From contig NW_022985088.1 of assembly GCF_010015585.1 (NCBI RefSeq), positions 311,136-375,135 on the forward strand: a DNA stretch of 64,000 nucleotides, written 5' to 3'. The DNA is from Eremomyces bilateralis CBS 781.70. Its lineage: Eukaryota > Ascomycota > Dothideomycetes > Eremomycetales > Eremomycetaceae. The notes beneath the pieces are model-generated. The model saw only the letters and a program-made list of their open reading frames with translations. It was not told where the DNA came from and ran no database searches. Made by a program: the position numbers and the translations under genes. How positions within the stretch are numbered: the first letter of the stretch is position 1; every line of letters begins with the position of its first letter. This document shows, one piece after another, positions 45,518 to 57,209 of the stretch.

Positions 45518-46381
45518 ATGGCAGATCAAAGCAAGAAGGATGAAGTTCGAGCGCGATCAATCGCTGGTGTGCAGGCGATTTTCGACCGGTACAGTTCAAT
45601 AAGCTATTCTAAGCTAAGGAAAGTCTGACCGAAGATAGATATCATCTATTAGAAAAGGAAAGACCTGGTGGTCATCGAGTAAAGAATTCATTTGTTCTCG
45701 CTTCGATACACGCTGACATAATGTAGGATTTCGATTTCGATATCATGAATACGGCCAAGATCCTCGATGCTGGCCCAGAAGGATGGGTTCTTTTTGAACT
45801 GAAGATCATGGACAATTGGTCGAACTTAAACAGTAGGAGGGTTCGGAATTGTTGGAGGGTTCCACTAACGCCTACAGATGTGATGCATGGGGGAGCCTAT
45901 GGCGTAATCTTCGGTCTGCTGCAACCCAGTTTGCTTTTGACCAACCCTTCCTAACTTTTTACAGATATGTGCACTACAACTGCTTTAGGGCCTCTCGCCC
46001 GCCCCGGATATTGGGAGTAAGTGCGCCCGTATCCATATTCTCGCAAGCCAATCCTTATTATCCCTCAGCTTCCTCGGTGGTGTAACCCGGTCTCTCAACA
46101 TATCGTACCTCAGAGGCGTCCCATTGAAGTCGACGGTGAGGATACGGTCATGGGTTGTGCAGTACGGGAGAACGATGGCAATGATACGTTCGGAGATGAC
46201 GTCGGAGGATGGCAAGACCGTCTACGCCACCTGTGAGCATCATAAGGTGAACGTGGCGACGCCACCAGACCACATGGCCGTCCGGATCCCGTGGGATGAT
46301 GAGATCGAGCGCATCCACCAGGCGGAGCAGGAAGCAAAGAAAACAAGGAATGGAAAAGCCGGGGAGAAGGGGAAGTTATAG
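45518..46381 (+). CDS. HotDog-fold acyl-CoA thioesterase (PaaI/THEM2-like)
   Basis: Five exons (45518-45622, 45727-45832, 45878-45913, 45965-46016, 46069-46381) give 203 residues; the frame is kept at every junction. The spliced middle reads VMHGGAYGVIFD, giving the catalytic HGG and the Asp seven residues on. It continues through TTTALGPLARPGYW and LGGVTRSLNISYLRGVPL, characteristic of fungal 4HBT-family thioesterases that hydrolyse acyl-CoA. The last 40 residues are Lys/Glu-rich and outside the fold. The 104-base first intron has a weak GTCTGA donor. It converges with the GAR synthetase gene, with only 68 bases between stop codons. Confidence 0.8.
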
Positions 46382-46449
46382 TACCGCCAGGGTGCAAATC
46401 GATGGAGACGCTATTGCTAAGATGATGAAGTTTGTGAGCCGATGGGCCG

Positions 46450-47825
46450 TCATTTGAGGGCTCGAGCGGCGATATCTCGGCGGTATTGCATTCCATCAAA
46501 GTGAATGCAGTTTACACCATGATATGCAGCCTTTACAGCGTCTTGAAGTGTGCTGGCTGAGGCAGAGGATGCGATGACTCGTCCGCCCGCGGTCTTCAAC
46601 TTGTCCATGGTGGATGTACCAGCATGAAACAGAACAATTCCTATAAAAAGTCAAAAGTAGAACAAGATACAAAGGGGTTCAAATTACCATCTGGTGTTGC
46701 ATCGAGCTGCATGTCGATTCCTTTTTTATATGGTCCTGGATACCCTCCAGCAGCGACGACAACCGTGGCGGCAAAATTTGACGAGAAGGTAGCATTGACG
46801 GACTCCAGCGAACCGTTTGCGCATGCCACAATGATTTCCGCAAGGTCGGAATCAAGCAACATCAGTACGCTCTGCGTCTCGGGATCGCCAAATCGCACAT
46901 TATACTCGAGAACTTTCGGGCCATTCTTTGTAAGCATAAGACCGGTGAAGAGGCACCCGATCATCGGATGACCTAGAGAAGGGTCAGTTTCTCATCGCCT
47001 TATGTGATCCAACCAATACTCACCCGATTCCTTCATGGCCCTGATGGTTGGGTCCAGCACTTCTTTCTCGATTTGCTTCATCATTTCCCCGGTACATACC
47101 GGTGCTGGAGCGTACGTTCCCATTCCACCGGTATTTGGGCCAATATCCCCGTCGCCAATCCGCTTGTGATCTTGAGCGGGTGGGCAATTGACCATCCTCG
47201 ACCCATCACATAAGCTCAGGATGGAAATCTCGTCGCCTTCCAAAAATTCTTCGATGACCACTTCATCTCCTGCCGACCCAAACTCTTTGTCAACCATGAT
47301 CTCTCTGAGTGCCGCTTGCGCCTCCTCTTTGCTAGTCGGGATGATCACACCCTTTCCAGCTGCGAGTCCACTGGCTTTGATGACGACCGGATGAGAGACA
47401 GAATCCAGGTACTTCCTCGCAGCATCATAGTCCTTGAAATTCTCATAGGCCGCGGTAGGGATGGCGTTATGCTTCATAAAGTCCTTGGAAAACGCCTTCG
47501 AACCTTCCAACTGTGCCGCCGCTTTCGATGGACCAAAGCAAAGCACCAATGGCGCATGCACCTTGAAATAGTCGGTAACTCCAGCGACCAATGGAGCCTC
47601 CGGTCCAGGAACGACGAGATTGACGTCCCGAGTATGTGCTGCAGAGAGAAGCGAAGGGAAATCTTCACCGGAGATGGGGAGATTCTCGCATTTGGGGACG
47701 GACGCAGTCCCACCATTGCCCGGAGCGCAGTAGATATTCGATACCAACGGGGACTGGGCAAGTTTCCACGCCAAAGCGTGCTCACGGCCTCCATTGCCAA
47801 TGAGGAGAACACGGTACTCGGCCAT
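46450..47825 (-). CDS. phosphoribosylamine-glycine ligase (GAR synthetase), single-domain
   Basis: Three exons (47024-47825, 46688-46972, 46450-46640) give 425 residues. It makes glycinamide ribonucleotide in step 2 of de novo purine synthesis, using ATP. The start RVLLIGNGGREHALAWKL, the ATP-grasp loop VVIKASGLAAGKGV, HKRIGDGDIGPNTGGMG and NVRFGDPETQ are all canonical. Fungal GAR synthetase is normally the N-terminal half of a bifunctional protein with AIR synthetase (Ade5,7). Here the frame stops at ALK right after the GARS domain, and the thioesterase gene occupies the following DNA. It is either a single-domain paralogue or a truncated copy. Confidence 0.85.
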
Positions 47826-48438
47826 ATTGAGGATGTGAGTTGGAGAAGGACGATTCCAATATCAATTCGAATAACCCGAGTTGACTCGATTTAATTGCAA
47901 GAGGCTTGGATAAGACAAGGAAACTTTTTGATACTGTGACGAATCTCGATCAATGCGAAAGCGGCGGTAAAATTGCAGGGATCAATCGTATCAACCAATC
48001 AGCAGCGTTTTTGTCCCACCTCCAGACATCCACTCTGTCCATTTGATTTTGATATTATTTCACGAAACTGGAGTAGTTGCCCATGGATTGATGGGCTCAG
48101 TTGGACGGAGTGATCATTGGACAATACGCATACATGATATATTATAGGTGTTGGCATTGCTGGTGGATTGGAGAACCGAGAAACGTGACGTCAACTGACG
48201 AGGACAGGGGTCGAAAGCATATTTTTAGTCGTCAATCAACGAAGAGAACGTTGTATCAGGCCCAGGGGACCTTTGTATCAGGTCTGATCCATTCTAACAA
48301 GATGCGACTGTGGCCTGGTGCCCTTCATCAATTTCAAATGTAGCCCATTTGATGTAGCTATCATTATCCCCTTCATACAACGATAGTCCCTACGTACTTA
48401 GTCCCTGTACCGCTTTCTACCTCCATCCTGCGTACGAC
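47826..48438. other. divergent promoter region, no gene
   Basis: Between the GAR synthetase and MFS start codons. A TGACGTCA-like GTGACGTCAACTGACG at 48185-48200 resembles a CRE/ATF-type bZIP site. Confidence 0.4.
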
Positions 48439-49894
48439 ATGGCGGAGCTTTCGTCGCGCCAACAGCTCCGTCGACGGGTGCTTCGAGTCCTCTTCATCTC
48501 TCTTCTCCTTGACCTCGTATGTATAGTTCCGTCGTAACCGATCATCGCTTAACAAGTTTCCAGATATCTTTCACCTTTATTCTCCCCCTCTTCCCCAAAC
48601 TCATCGAATTCTACCGCGACCTCGACTCCCGCGCCTCCAACGGTTCTCCCACTCTTCTCCAGAACATTCTCTCCGTCCTTCATCGGTACAAAAACTCTTT
48701 CGCCAAACCGATCAACTCCCGCTATGACATCGTCATCCTTGGTGGGGCTCTCGGCTCCCTCTTCTCCCTTTGCCAAGCCATCGCCTCCCCAATCATCGGT
48801 GCCCTCTCCGATAAATACGGTCGACGCACGGCTCTTCTCTGGGCGATGTGCGGAAACATTCTCTCCGTTGCGCTCTGGGTGGTAGCGGTGGATTTCCGGA
48901 CATTCCTGGCAAGTAGGGTCATCGGAGGGTTGAGCGAGGGCAATGTACAACTGGCGACGGCGATTGCAACGGACATTTCGAATGACGAGGAACGTGGCTC
49001 AACGATGGCTCTAGTGGGTGCATGTTTCAGCATTGCGTTCACGGTAGGGCCGTCGTTGGGTGCAGCGTTGAGTAATTTGGTATTTGTCAAGGCGAACCCG
49101 TTCGCAACGGCAGCAGGATTCAGTTTGGTATTGATCGTCACCGAGACCATTTATTTGTACTTCTGTCTTCCGGAGACCCACGACATCAAGAAATCCAAGG
49201 ATCAGGCGAGTGGGAATGGGAAGATCCAAGCCTCGAAGGCCTCGAATCCGAACGTCCGAACCAACTCGCATGTCTTGCTGAACTTGACTCATTTCACCTT
49301 CATCTTGTTCTTCTCGGGCATGGAGTTCTCGTTACCGTTTATGACTTATGATCTCTTTGGGTACTCTTCGGCGCGGAACGGAGGATTGTTGGGATTCATC
49401 GGTATCATTTCTAGCGTTCTACAGGGCGGCGTAACGCGCCGTATGCACCCTCTGCTCGTGGTTCGGATCGGAGTGGTCTGTTGCGCCCTAGCGTTCGTTT
49501 GGTTGGGAAAACTCAAGACGCAGGGAGAATTGTACGGTGCAGGAGCTCTGCTTGCTACTACAAGTGCAACGGTGGTGACGGGATTAAACAGCTTGAGCAG
49601 TTTTGAGGCTTCGGCTGGGGAGAGAGGTGGGAAATTGGGAAACCATCGGAGTTCTGGTACGTTCTTCCTTCGCATCGCGTCTCCAATTCATCTAATTGTT
49701 GTGTAGGCCAAATAGGACGCACGCTTGGTCCTTTGATTTTCTGTTCCTTATATTGGTGGGCAGGTCGAGAGGTTGCGTATACAGTTGGAGGTCTCGGGAT
49801 GGTTGGGGTGGCTTCGATGGTCTTTGGAGGTTTAAAGGCTCCTCCAGGAAGCATCCAACCCAAATCGATCAAGACCACGTCAAGCAAGAGATAA
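48439..49894 (+). CDS. MFS transporter, MFSD10/TetA-like
   Basis: Three exons (48439-48516, 48564-49656, 49707-49894) give 452 residues. The first exon provides a basic N terminus and the start of membrane segment 1 (RVLFISLLLDL, joined to ISFTFILPLFPKLIEFY). The segment 2-3 loop is GALSDKYGRRTALLWAM, matching the MFS motif G-x3-D-x2-GRR, and SRVIGGLSEGNVQLATAIATDIS follows as in segment 4. About 12 membrane segments occur, with a charged central loop (THDIKKSKDQASGNGK). The closest description is the fungal relatives of MFSD10/tetracycline-efflux proteins. The substrate is unknown, and vacuolar or plasma membrane location cannot be decided. Confidence 0.8.
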
Positions 49895-50201
49895 CAGGTT
49901 ACCCATAAAAGACGGAGATTAGCAACTCATGGATGACGTAGGGTGTATGTTCCGGTGGAAAAGGATGTATTCGGATGACATGGTACTGTACAAATATATC
50001 GAAACATGGATTCCCTTGATATATACCATCGAAGCACCAAGAGCTTCCCACAAATCCATGAACGCCTCGCAATGCATAAATCATCCAAATCCAGCCGACA
50101 CATTCGCTTATGCAGGCCCCTCGGGGGTGATCTTGGGCCTACGCTTCGTGAATCTCTTCGACTCTACTCCTCGTTAGTCCTGTCATATCGCCTTTCATCA
50201 A

Positions 50202-50579
50202 TCAGGACATACCAGCTGCAGTTCTCTTCTTCTTCGGTGCTCCTTTGCCTCTCGCTTTCAACCGTTCTATGTGTTCCAGTCTGTCCTGCTCCTCCTCGTC
50301 CTCAATCACGGCGCGAGGGAAGTCCTTCCGCAACTGTTGGATGGTACCGACTCGTGGAGGGTAATATGAAGCGAGTGCCGCTCCGCGGAGGCGCTGACGG
50401 AGAATTTTGGTACCAATGCGCAGGCGATTGGGATTGAACGTGGTGTTGAAGATGCGGCATTGGACCTGGATGAGTTAGCCCGTTCAATGATGCTGGGATG
50501 GATTGTTGCTCGAAGGTGCAGGCTTTGGATTCATACATACCCGCATTAGGTCCACGACCCGAGACCGAGCGATTGACAT
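50202..50579 (-). CDS. RSM27: mitochondrial small ribosomal subunit protein mS33
   Basis: Two exons (50541-50579, 50202-50465) around a 75-base intron give 100 residues. Exon 1 encodes MSIARSRVVDLMR. Exon 2 continues VQCRIFNTTFNPNRLRIGTK, then ILRQRLRGAALASYYPPR, the conserved core of mS33 (yeast Rsm27). The C terminus ends in a Lys-rich GKGAPKKKRTAAG tail. It is a structural protein of the mitoribosome small subunit. The gene is divergent from deoxyhypusine synthase. Confidence 0.85.
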
Positions 50580-51074
50580 GATCGATGTACAGTTCACCGT
50601 TGACGATTCAAAGCGTAGATTCGCTACTGTGTATGATGGCGAGGTCGAAGTTCGATCAGATCTGAGGGTTGCAGATGATGGGAAGTTTTGCTACAGGGAC
50701 ACCCCTGCCCCACATCTTCGACATGCGATATTTCATGGCCAATATCCCCGTGATGCAATTGTCGCCCTCCTCCACACAATCTACAGGCGATCTTGTGTTG
50801 GTGCAATGGGTCAAGGTAAGTTGATTTGCTTGAGATGAAAGTCCCGGTTTCTCTCTGTTCCGCTCCGTGTAGATGTCAGAGGCTAATCTATCCAGTATCT
50901 CGTGGAAATATTTCAAGACACTCGTGGAGACCGTGGAGACGCCGATTTGTTGGCATAGATAGCCGCTGAAGCTGCCGAAACCATTGACTGCATATCAGGC
51001 TACTGTGTGATATGGTTTATTCCAAAGGAGAGCCGTTCGCCGTACCACCAGGATACTTCGACCAGCACGCGAAA
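50580..51074. other. divergent promoter, mS33 and deoxyhypusine synthase
   Basis: About 500 bases with no coding sequence assigned. A 112-codon open frame on the plus strand (50503-50838) overlaps exon 1 of mS33 and looks spurious. Confidence 0.4.
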
Positions 51075-52261
51075 ATGGGCAGTCAAGATCAAGCAGTAGT
51101 ATCTGCCTCCCCCGAGATACCTACTACCGCGGCCGCTGCCGTGTTGAAGCCTTCCGAACCGATGGCTGCCGGAAGCAAAGTGGTTCGAGGAATCGATTTC
51201 GACAACTTCAAAGGCAGAGATGTTACCGTGGTTGATATTCTGGAGCATATGGATGTCATGGGATTCCAGGCCATGAACCTGGCAAAGTCGATCAAGATTA
51301 TAGATGAGATGGTATGTCGTCTGGTTGTTTGCAACATTGGACCCAGACCTTTCCACGATGATACTGACACATGTCATAGAGAGCCTGGCGCGATCCAGAG
51401 ACCGGCTCTCGAGCCACTATCTTCTTGGGCTACACTTCCAATATGATCAGCTCCGGTTTGCGCGAAACGTTCCGCTACCTTGTGCAGCACGGGCACGTTG
51501 ACGCCATCGTCACCTCTGCAGGGGGGATAGAAGAGGATTTCATCAAATGCCTTGGCGACACATACACTGGCAGCTTCGACGCGGACGGGACGAAATTACG
51601 TGCGGCAGGCATGAATCGTATCGGCAACTTGATCGTACCGAACGATAATTACTGCGCATTCGAGGACTGGGTCATCCCGGTGCTCGACCAAATGTACAAG
51701 GAACAGGAAGACACAAAAGGGACGGAGAACGAGATTAACTGGACGCCTAGCAAGATCATCGCCAGGCTAGGGAAAGAGATCAACGATGAGCGGAGCGTTT
51801 ATTACTGGGCTCAGAAGAACGGCATTCCTGTGTTCTGCCCTGCACTCACGGACGGGAGTCTTGGGGACATGCTATATTTCCACACCTTCCGAACGTCGCC
51901 CGGCCAATTGCGATGTGATATTGTCGAGGACATCCGCGCGGTTAACAGCATTGCTGTGCGTGCGAAGAAGGCCGGGATGATCATCCTGGGAGGTGGAGTT
52001 ATCAAGCACCATATTGCAAATGCGTGCTTGATGCGGAATGGGGCTGAGTGGGCGGTTTACGTCAATACCGCACAAGAGTTCGATGGGAGTGATGCAGGAG
52101 CACGACCGGAGGAGGCGATCAGCTGGGGGAAGATCAAGGCAGATGGAATGTCGGTAAAAGTGCATGCAGACGCAACGATAGTATTTCCGTTGATCGTGGC
52201 GGCAACTTTTGCGAAGAATGAAAAACCGAAGGAAGAGGCGAAGGAAGGCAGTGGAGTGTAA
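51075..52261 (+). CDS. DYS1: deoxyhypusine synthase
   Basis: Two exons (51075-51311, 51380-52261) give 372 residues. It transfers the butylamine group of spermidine to one lysine of eIF5A using NAD, the first step of hypusine formation, in the cytosol. Family blocks are present: [63 protein letters not shown] and [19 protein letters not shown]. The start MGSQDQ is preferred over an upstream in-frame ATG at 51012 because fungal orthologues begin similarly; the longer form adds 21 residues. The intron uses GTATGTCG and CATAG. An essential single-copy gene in most fungi. Confidence 0.9.
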
Positions 52262-52511
52262 AAATTCGATCTCTTGCATACTTGGAGTTCAGGGAAGCAT
52301 ACTGGATATGGCGTCCATTCATCTGGTCTCGTGCTGTACCAGCGAGGCATGGACAAAATGGGGTGATATTAGGAGCTAAAGTACAATGCTGGCTAACATG
52401 TATAAGCAAGTAGAGTTGTGGCCAGGTAGAATCGGGGTAGAATCCGGGTAGAATCTAGGGCAAAACTCCAGTACCGATTGTTCAACGCACTGTATGCATA
52501 GCATTGACCAT

Positions 52512-53264
52512 TTACTCCTCCTTTGCACCACCACGTCCAGACTTCTCCGCCTGCTCAATGCTCTTCTTATCGGTCTTGATCTCTCCGCCAGCCGGCATTC
52601 CCATGAAGCCAGCGGCAGCCTTCCATGGGCGCTTCAAATCTCCACTCGCTGGGCGTCCGAGAACGTGGACCTTGACCAGGTTGCCTTCGAACAGGGCCTT
52701 CAAAGGGATGATGCTCTGGATGAGCAGCGGGTTGGTATATTTGAAGTAGATGTGCATCACGCCCATCATGCCGACACCCATGAGCTGGGACTTGAAGAGT
52801 TGGCGGAGTTGGCTATAGTCGTATGCTTGGATGGTCGTGGTGACAGCCTTCGGCTCCTCGGTGGAACCCATTGGTGCGGGCTCGACGTATTTGAGGACGG
52901 TGAGATCTAGACAAGGTCAGAGATTGTCCAGGAAGCGAGCGGGTAGCCGCTGAGGTCTTAACATACCCTTCTTCTTGTCTATCTGCAACTTCACGTAAAA
53001 GTATGCGCTGGCGATTATGACGTTCGAGAGGACATAGAGGCCGCGGATGAGGTTCAGGACATTAGGATCTTCGAAGGGAACCCTCTTGGACACCTGCATC
53101 ATAAATCTAGGGTCGCATCAGTATCTTCCCTCACACAGTTCGCGTCCTTCGCATTCTTCGGACATACAGTATGATGAGGACATTGGTACTGCGCAAGAGT
53201 TAGCTTAGTTCATGTGCGAAGGCATTCGGGTATCGTCAACAACTCACATTGCGGGATTGACCAT
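52512..53264 (-). CDS. PHO88: Pho88/Snd3-family ER membrane protein
   Basis: Four exons (53248-53264, 53168-53188, 52967-53106, 52512-52906), the first two only 17 and 21 bases, give 190 residues. Spliced, the start reads MVNPAITNVLIILFMMQVSK, as in fungal Pho88. It continues with DPNVLNLIRGLYVLSNVIIASAYFYVKLQI, a DLTVLKYVEP block and QLMGVGMMGVMHIYFKYTNPLLIQSI. Two membrane segments. In yeast Pho88/Snd3 is in the ER membrane and works in SRP-independent targeting; it was first found through phosphate uptake. The C terminus is Lys/Gly-rich. It converges with deoxyhypusine synthase, 250 bases apart. Confidence 0.9.
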
Positions 53265-53798
53265 GGTGACGGTGTTTGGCTGGGCCGGATTTGAAGACTA
53301 AGTGTTGAAGGCTGGGAGATGGCAGAAGTTGATGTAGTAATAATCAAACTTAGATGAAGTACCACAGTACTGATGGAAATCAGGGCTTGGATGATGATAT
53401 GATTCAGAATGCTGGTTGCAGCGTGCAAGCGGGAAAAAAGATGGTCTCAAAAAGTTGATGGCGAAGCGGGAAAAAGAACACATCTCCGCCTCCAGTCCGC
53501 TGTCGCGATTCTCGGATCCCGTGGTTAGAGGAAGTGGAGCGGATGGGCGGACGGGGTGATCGGACTCCATTCATCGTTCTAGATGCTTCCTTTCTTCCTA
53601 CACACGTATTTACTACTTACCTTCATCTACGATATATAATTACTAATATACTAGATCCAAAGAATCCGGCCTCAAAGCAAAGAACAGTCGGGTATCAATC
53701 ATCCATGGACGTGCTTTCATGTTGACCAGAATGCCTGGAGATACCACTGCTTTTCCGCAATCCATCAAGGACAGCCATGCCTTCGAATCACCAGATAG
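53265..53798. other. intergenic, no feature seen
   Basis: Upstream region of the Pho88 gene. Only short overlapping frames occur. Confidence 0.4.
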
Positions 53799-54272
53799 CT
53801 AAAAGACATGTTCGATGAAGGATAATTCCACACTGCCGACCATTCCTTCCAGGAGTTCCGCACATCTTAGCACATGTTCCGTATCTTCAATTGCTCGACC
53901 GAAAGGCTCTGTCCAACCGAAGCGGAACTGTGTCAAGAGATAAAGAACCGGGTTGATCGTCTTCGCCAGTACCATCTACGTCGATACTAGCTATAAGTCT
54001 CGATCCAAATATCTCATACACCAATGTCGACGGGGTCGGGGACAGGATGGACCAGTATCGAACTGGCTTTGAGGATGACGGGTCCCGCATCAGTGCCAAC
54101 TCCAGTCCCAACCGATGGAAAGGAGCGTATGTGATACTTCTGCTCCTTTGCCCGCAGCCGCGATACTGGTACGAGTAGCAAATTCGACCCGATTTGTCTT
54201 TCGATATACCTGATATGCCCTCTCCTGCGAAGACGTAAGAGATGCGGGGAAACCGAAGTCATCGTGGCTCAT
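53799..54272 (-). CDS. hypothetical protein, three-exon model
   Basis: Not recognised. Exons 54210-54272, 54022-54165 and 53799-53975 with GT-AG introns of 44 and 46 bases give 127 residues in one frame. It starts MSHDDFGFPASLTSSQERAY. The middle is basic, the C-terminal part begins with a hydrophobic NPVLYLLTQFRFGW, and the end is acidic (IEDTEHVLRCAELLEGMVG). No signal peptide. An alternative reading keeps the second intron as coding (VYEIFGSRLIASIDVDG) and needs another correction. Weak branch sites make the model uncertain. Confidence 0.3.
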
Positions 54273-55271
54273 AGCTGACATCAAATATATTATATAAACT
54301 GATGAATCCTTCATCAACACATTCAAGAGGCAAATACGGAGTAGATAATCCGTATTGGAAGTCATCGTGACCAACATTGGGATGGTTCGGCTGAAATCTG
54401 CCCTTTCGCCATTATTTCAGCGCTGGGAATATCTCTTACCTAAATCATCAAAACGGTCGCACACGCACGTCAACAACTCAACCATGTTCAAGAACAATTG
54501 GATATTGATGCTTCGTATCGTGGATTCAATCTAGAATGTCACGACAGCCTAATGGATGCTTTACCTTGCACTGGACCTTCGGAATACGAGCTTCCCATAC
54601 AAGGGCAAAACCACATTCCCGAATCAGCTTGATGGGCGACTATCGGTGCCTCGGACGAGGTGGTCCAGAGTCATGCTATTTTTGCACAACTGTACTGCTT
54701 CCAAACGACAAACATCCCGGGTCCCAGATCGCAAAGATGTCAAGTCTAAACGAGCTGTCAGTTTGTCCAACACGAAGACATGCAGTCAAGATCGCCTTGG
54801 GGCGGAGGACCGGTCCATGTGTGGTGCTAAGTCTGACCTAATATGGGATTGTCAATTTTGCTTGTGCTACTGTCGACTTTGATTCCCATGTCCCTGGCAA
54901 CTAGTGCCTAAGAAACCGAACTAATAGTAACTATTATAATTTCGTCTATGGGGTAACAAGGGGAACCCTCCGTGGCCAGGTTTTGTTATCACGTTCCTAT
55001 TTCAATTCCGATCCTAACTTGTCGGACATCATGTCGTATTTCTCTTCGTTGCTTAGAATTCGGTGTCGACTGTCATCTAACTGCTGTCTGATTGTTCTAA
55101 TAACTGTGCAGTATTAGAATGAAGTTTATCCTTTCCAACCGCGCTACTCCCCACAGGTCCTCTTCATTCGGCATGATACAGACGCTTGGAACTTGCCCTT
55201 CGTATTGAGCGCATCTTGTCGTTCGTATTGAGCGGAAGGCTTGCATACCCGCCACCAGAACACGGAACGAG
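54273..55271. other. intergenic, no gene recognised
   Basis: About 1 kb. The plus-strand frames at 54536-54882 show no family motif. Confidence 0.4.
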
Positions 55272-56247
55272 ATGGCGGGAGATCCACAGCAAACATCCCC
55301 GCCACATGTGGATGAACATGACAAGTTTATTGTGCCTCAAAGTTTTGGCTTCAGCAAAGATCGCAAGTCGCGGTCAGGCTTTGCGCCAGAATCGACGCCG
55401 CAAGATAACCTTCCAATCGTAGTCCCGGACGAGGCAGAAAAGCAGGTCGACCATGGACATTGGGGGAGATCACCATTGGAGGTGGAGTCGGAACAACCAA
55501 AATTTACCATTGATCACACCAGAGGCGACACCACTGGCATCGAGGTCGCTCCGGAGAGACCAGAGGAAAAGAAGGGGCAACTTATCTTCGGGTTCAAGAA
55601 GAGAACCTTCTGGTTACTACTCGCTCTGCTTACAGTAATCATAGTTGGCGGAGCAGTTGGTGGTGGTGTAGGTGGAGGAATAGCAGTCAAGAACAAGAAC
55701 GAAGCGGCAGCATCTGCTGCTGCTGCTGCTAGTCAGGCGGCGGACTCATCATCGAGTGCATCGTAAGTAGTTCTAAAAGCGGCATGTCTATCGATAACGC
55801 AACTTACGACTCCCTAGGCCGGCATCACCCCCGTCCTCCACATCGGCATCAAACATCCTTCCAACAGAATCGTCCAAGCACCCTGGGTTCAGCCTCCGCG
55901 TCTTTTCCAACGCCTCATTCAGTGGCCAAGTCCAGACATTCACCGAACCAGGGTTCTATCAGCTCGCCTACGTTGGAGAATCGTATATTTGGCTTCCTAA
56001 GAATACATATTGTTCGGTCAGCTTCTGCGAAGGCGACATAGACTTGGGCTGGCGTGGATACAATTCTACGTACCGTGACCAATTTGGCGATTCTATTGGA
56101 CAGATGTCGCATATTAATCTTGCATGTACGGGGATCTATGAAAGTCCTGGCTGTCCTGATTCACCACTTCCGAGTGCAAGAACGGTAGAAGTCGAAACCG
56201 CTACGGAGTTGATCGAGCCGACTGGGATTCCATCTTCAAGTGGTTGA
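55272..56247 (+). CDS. single-pass membrane protein with extracellular C-terminal domain
   Basis: Two exons (55272-55762, 55818-56247) give 306 residues. The N-terminal 115 residues are hydrophilic and disordered. A membrane segment follows (FWLLLALLTVIIVGGAVGGGVGGGIAV) with basic residues before it, placing the N terminus in the cytosol. An Ala/Ser-rich spacer comes next (AAASAAAAASQAADSSSSASPASPPSS split across the intron). The C-terminal 100 residues hold several cysteines (NTYCSVSFCEGD, INLACTGIYESPGC), as in a disulfide-bonded extracellular domain. This plan is common in fungal cell-wall or sensor-like proteins, but no named family is recognised. Confidence 0.65.
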
Positions 56248-57209
56248 GTGAGAAAGGGGCACAATAATGTGGACGACCTTTATATGCGCAGAGTCCGCGA
56301 AGAGAAGGAATAGAGGGTTTACATGGGGATATGTTGCATCATGTTGCCATTCTTGATCCTCAATCTGCGAACACCTCGTCAGATACGGAATCTCGAGATT
56401 GAAACATGTCGAGGCTCTGTAGCTTCCGGAACTCCTGAAGATGTCCTGGTGCGCAATATGAATTTAAAGAATGAAATACAAAAGTCGTACCGCTACGTAC
56501 GAACAGACGATTGACAGAGAAGGGCGAACCATCGATGAGAGCACGATCAGTGCGAATACGACTTACAAATATCCAGTCTAGAAGACGACCTTTACACGAA
56601 GATGATGCTGGTTTTGGCTTAGCCATGTCATTCAAGTTTGGTCTCGGAACATCCTATGCTCGCAGGTACTCCCAGCGATGTGTCCTATCTACTCATTATG
56701 GAGTGGTATTCTCCGCAGCTGCTATCATCCTATATCTCCGACCGATCTTTATTACTGAGTACACCCGCGCAGCCATAACACCATCAAATTACATATTTAA
56801 ACAACAACACAGTTGTCAGGTTTTTGGTAAGGGGTCGGTGATCGCTGCAAGCAGAAGAAAAGTCCTCAACCGTTCAATCGTCCGTGGTCATACTGTTCCA
56901 GACCACTAAGCATATTTTCCAAGGGCATTTGTCGTGCTGGCCTCGTTTTGGAGATTTATTTCAAAAGTTCTTGATTGCATGAGTTCGTTCCATCAACGCA
57001 AAATACCGTATATTTGATATGAATATATAAGTCGGCGTGCAAATATTCCTTTGAAGTGTGAACCCAATTCGAAATTTCCATGCCATGAGCAGCACCCATT
57101 GAACAACACTAAATGGGACCCAGGGGCATGGGATGTCAAAAAAAAAGCATTAAACCACTGAATCGCTACTCGTCAAATCGGTCGGCCATCCCGACAATGG
57201 TAGACTCCA
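56248..57209. other. intergenic, no gene recognised
   Basis: Between the membrane protein and L-lactate dehydrogenase stops. The 132-codon frame at 56511-56909 lacks features. Confidence 0.4.

Noticed and set aside
46110-46499. Minus-strand 129-codon open frame overlapping the thioesterase and the GAR synthetase end
   Set aside because: It overlaps two well-supported genes and shows no domain. The faint SNSVSID resemblance to AIR synthetase is too short to count.
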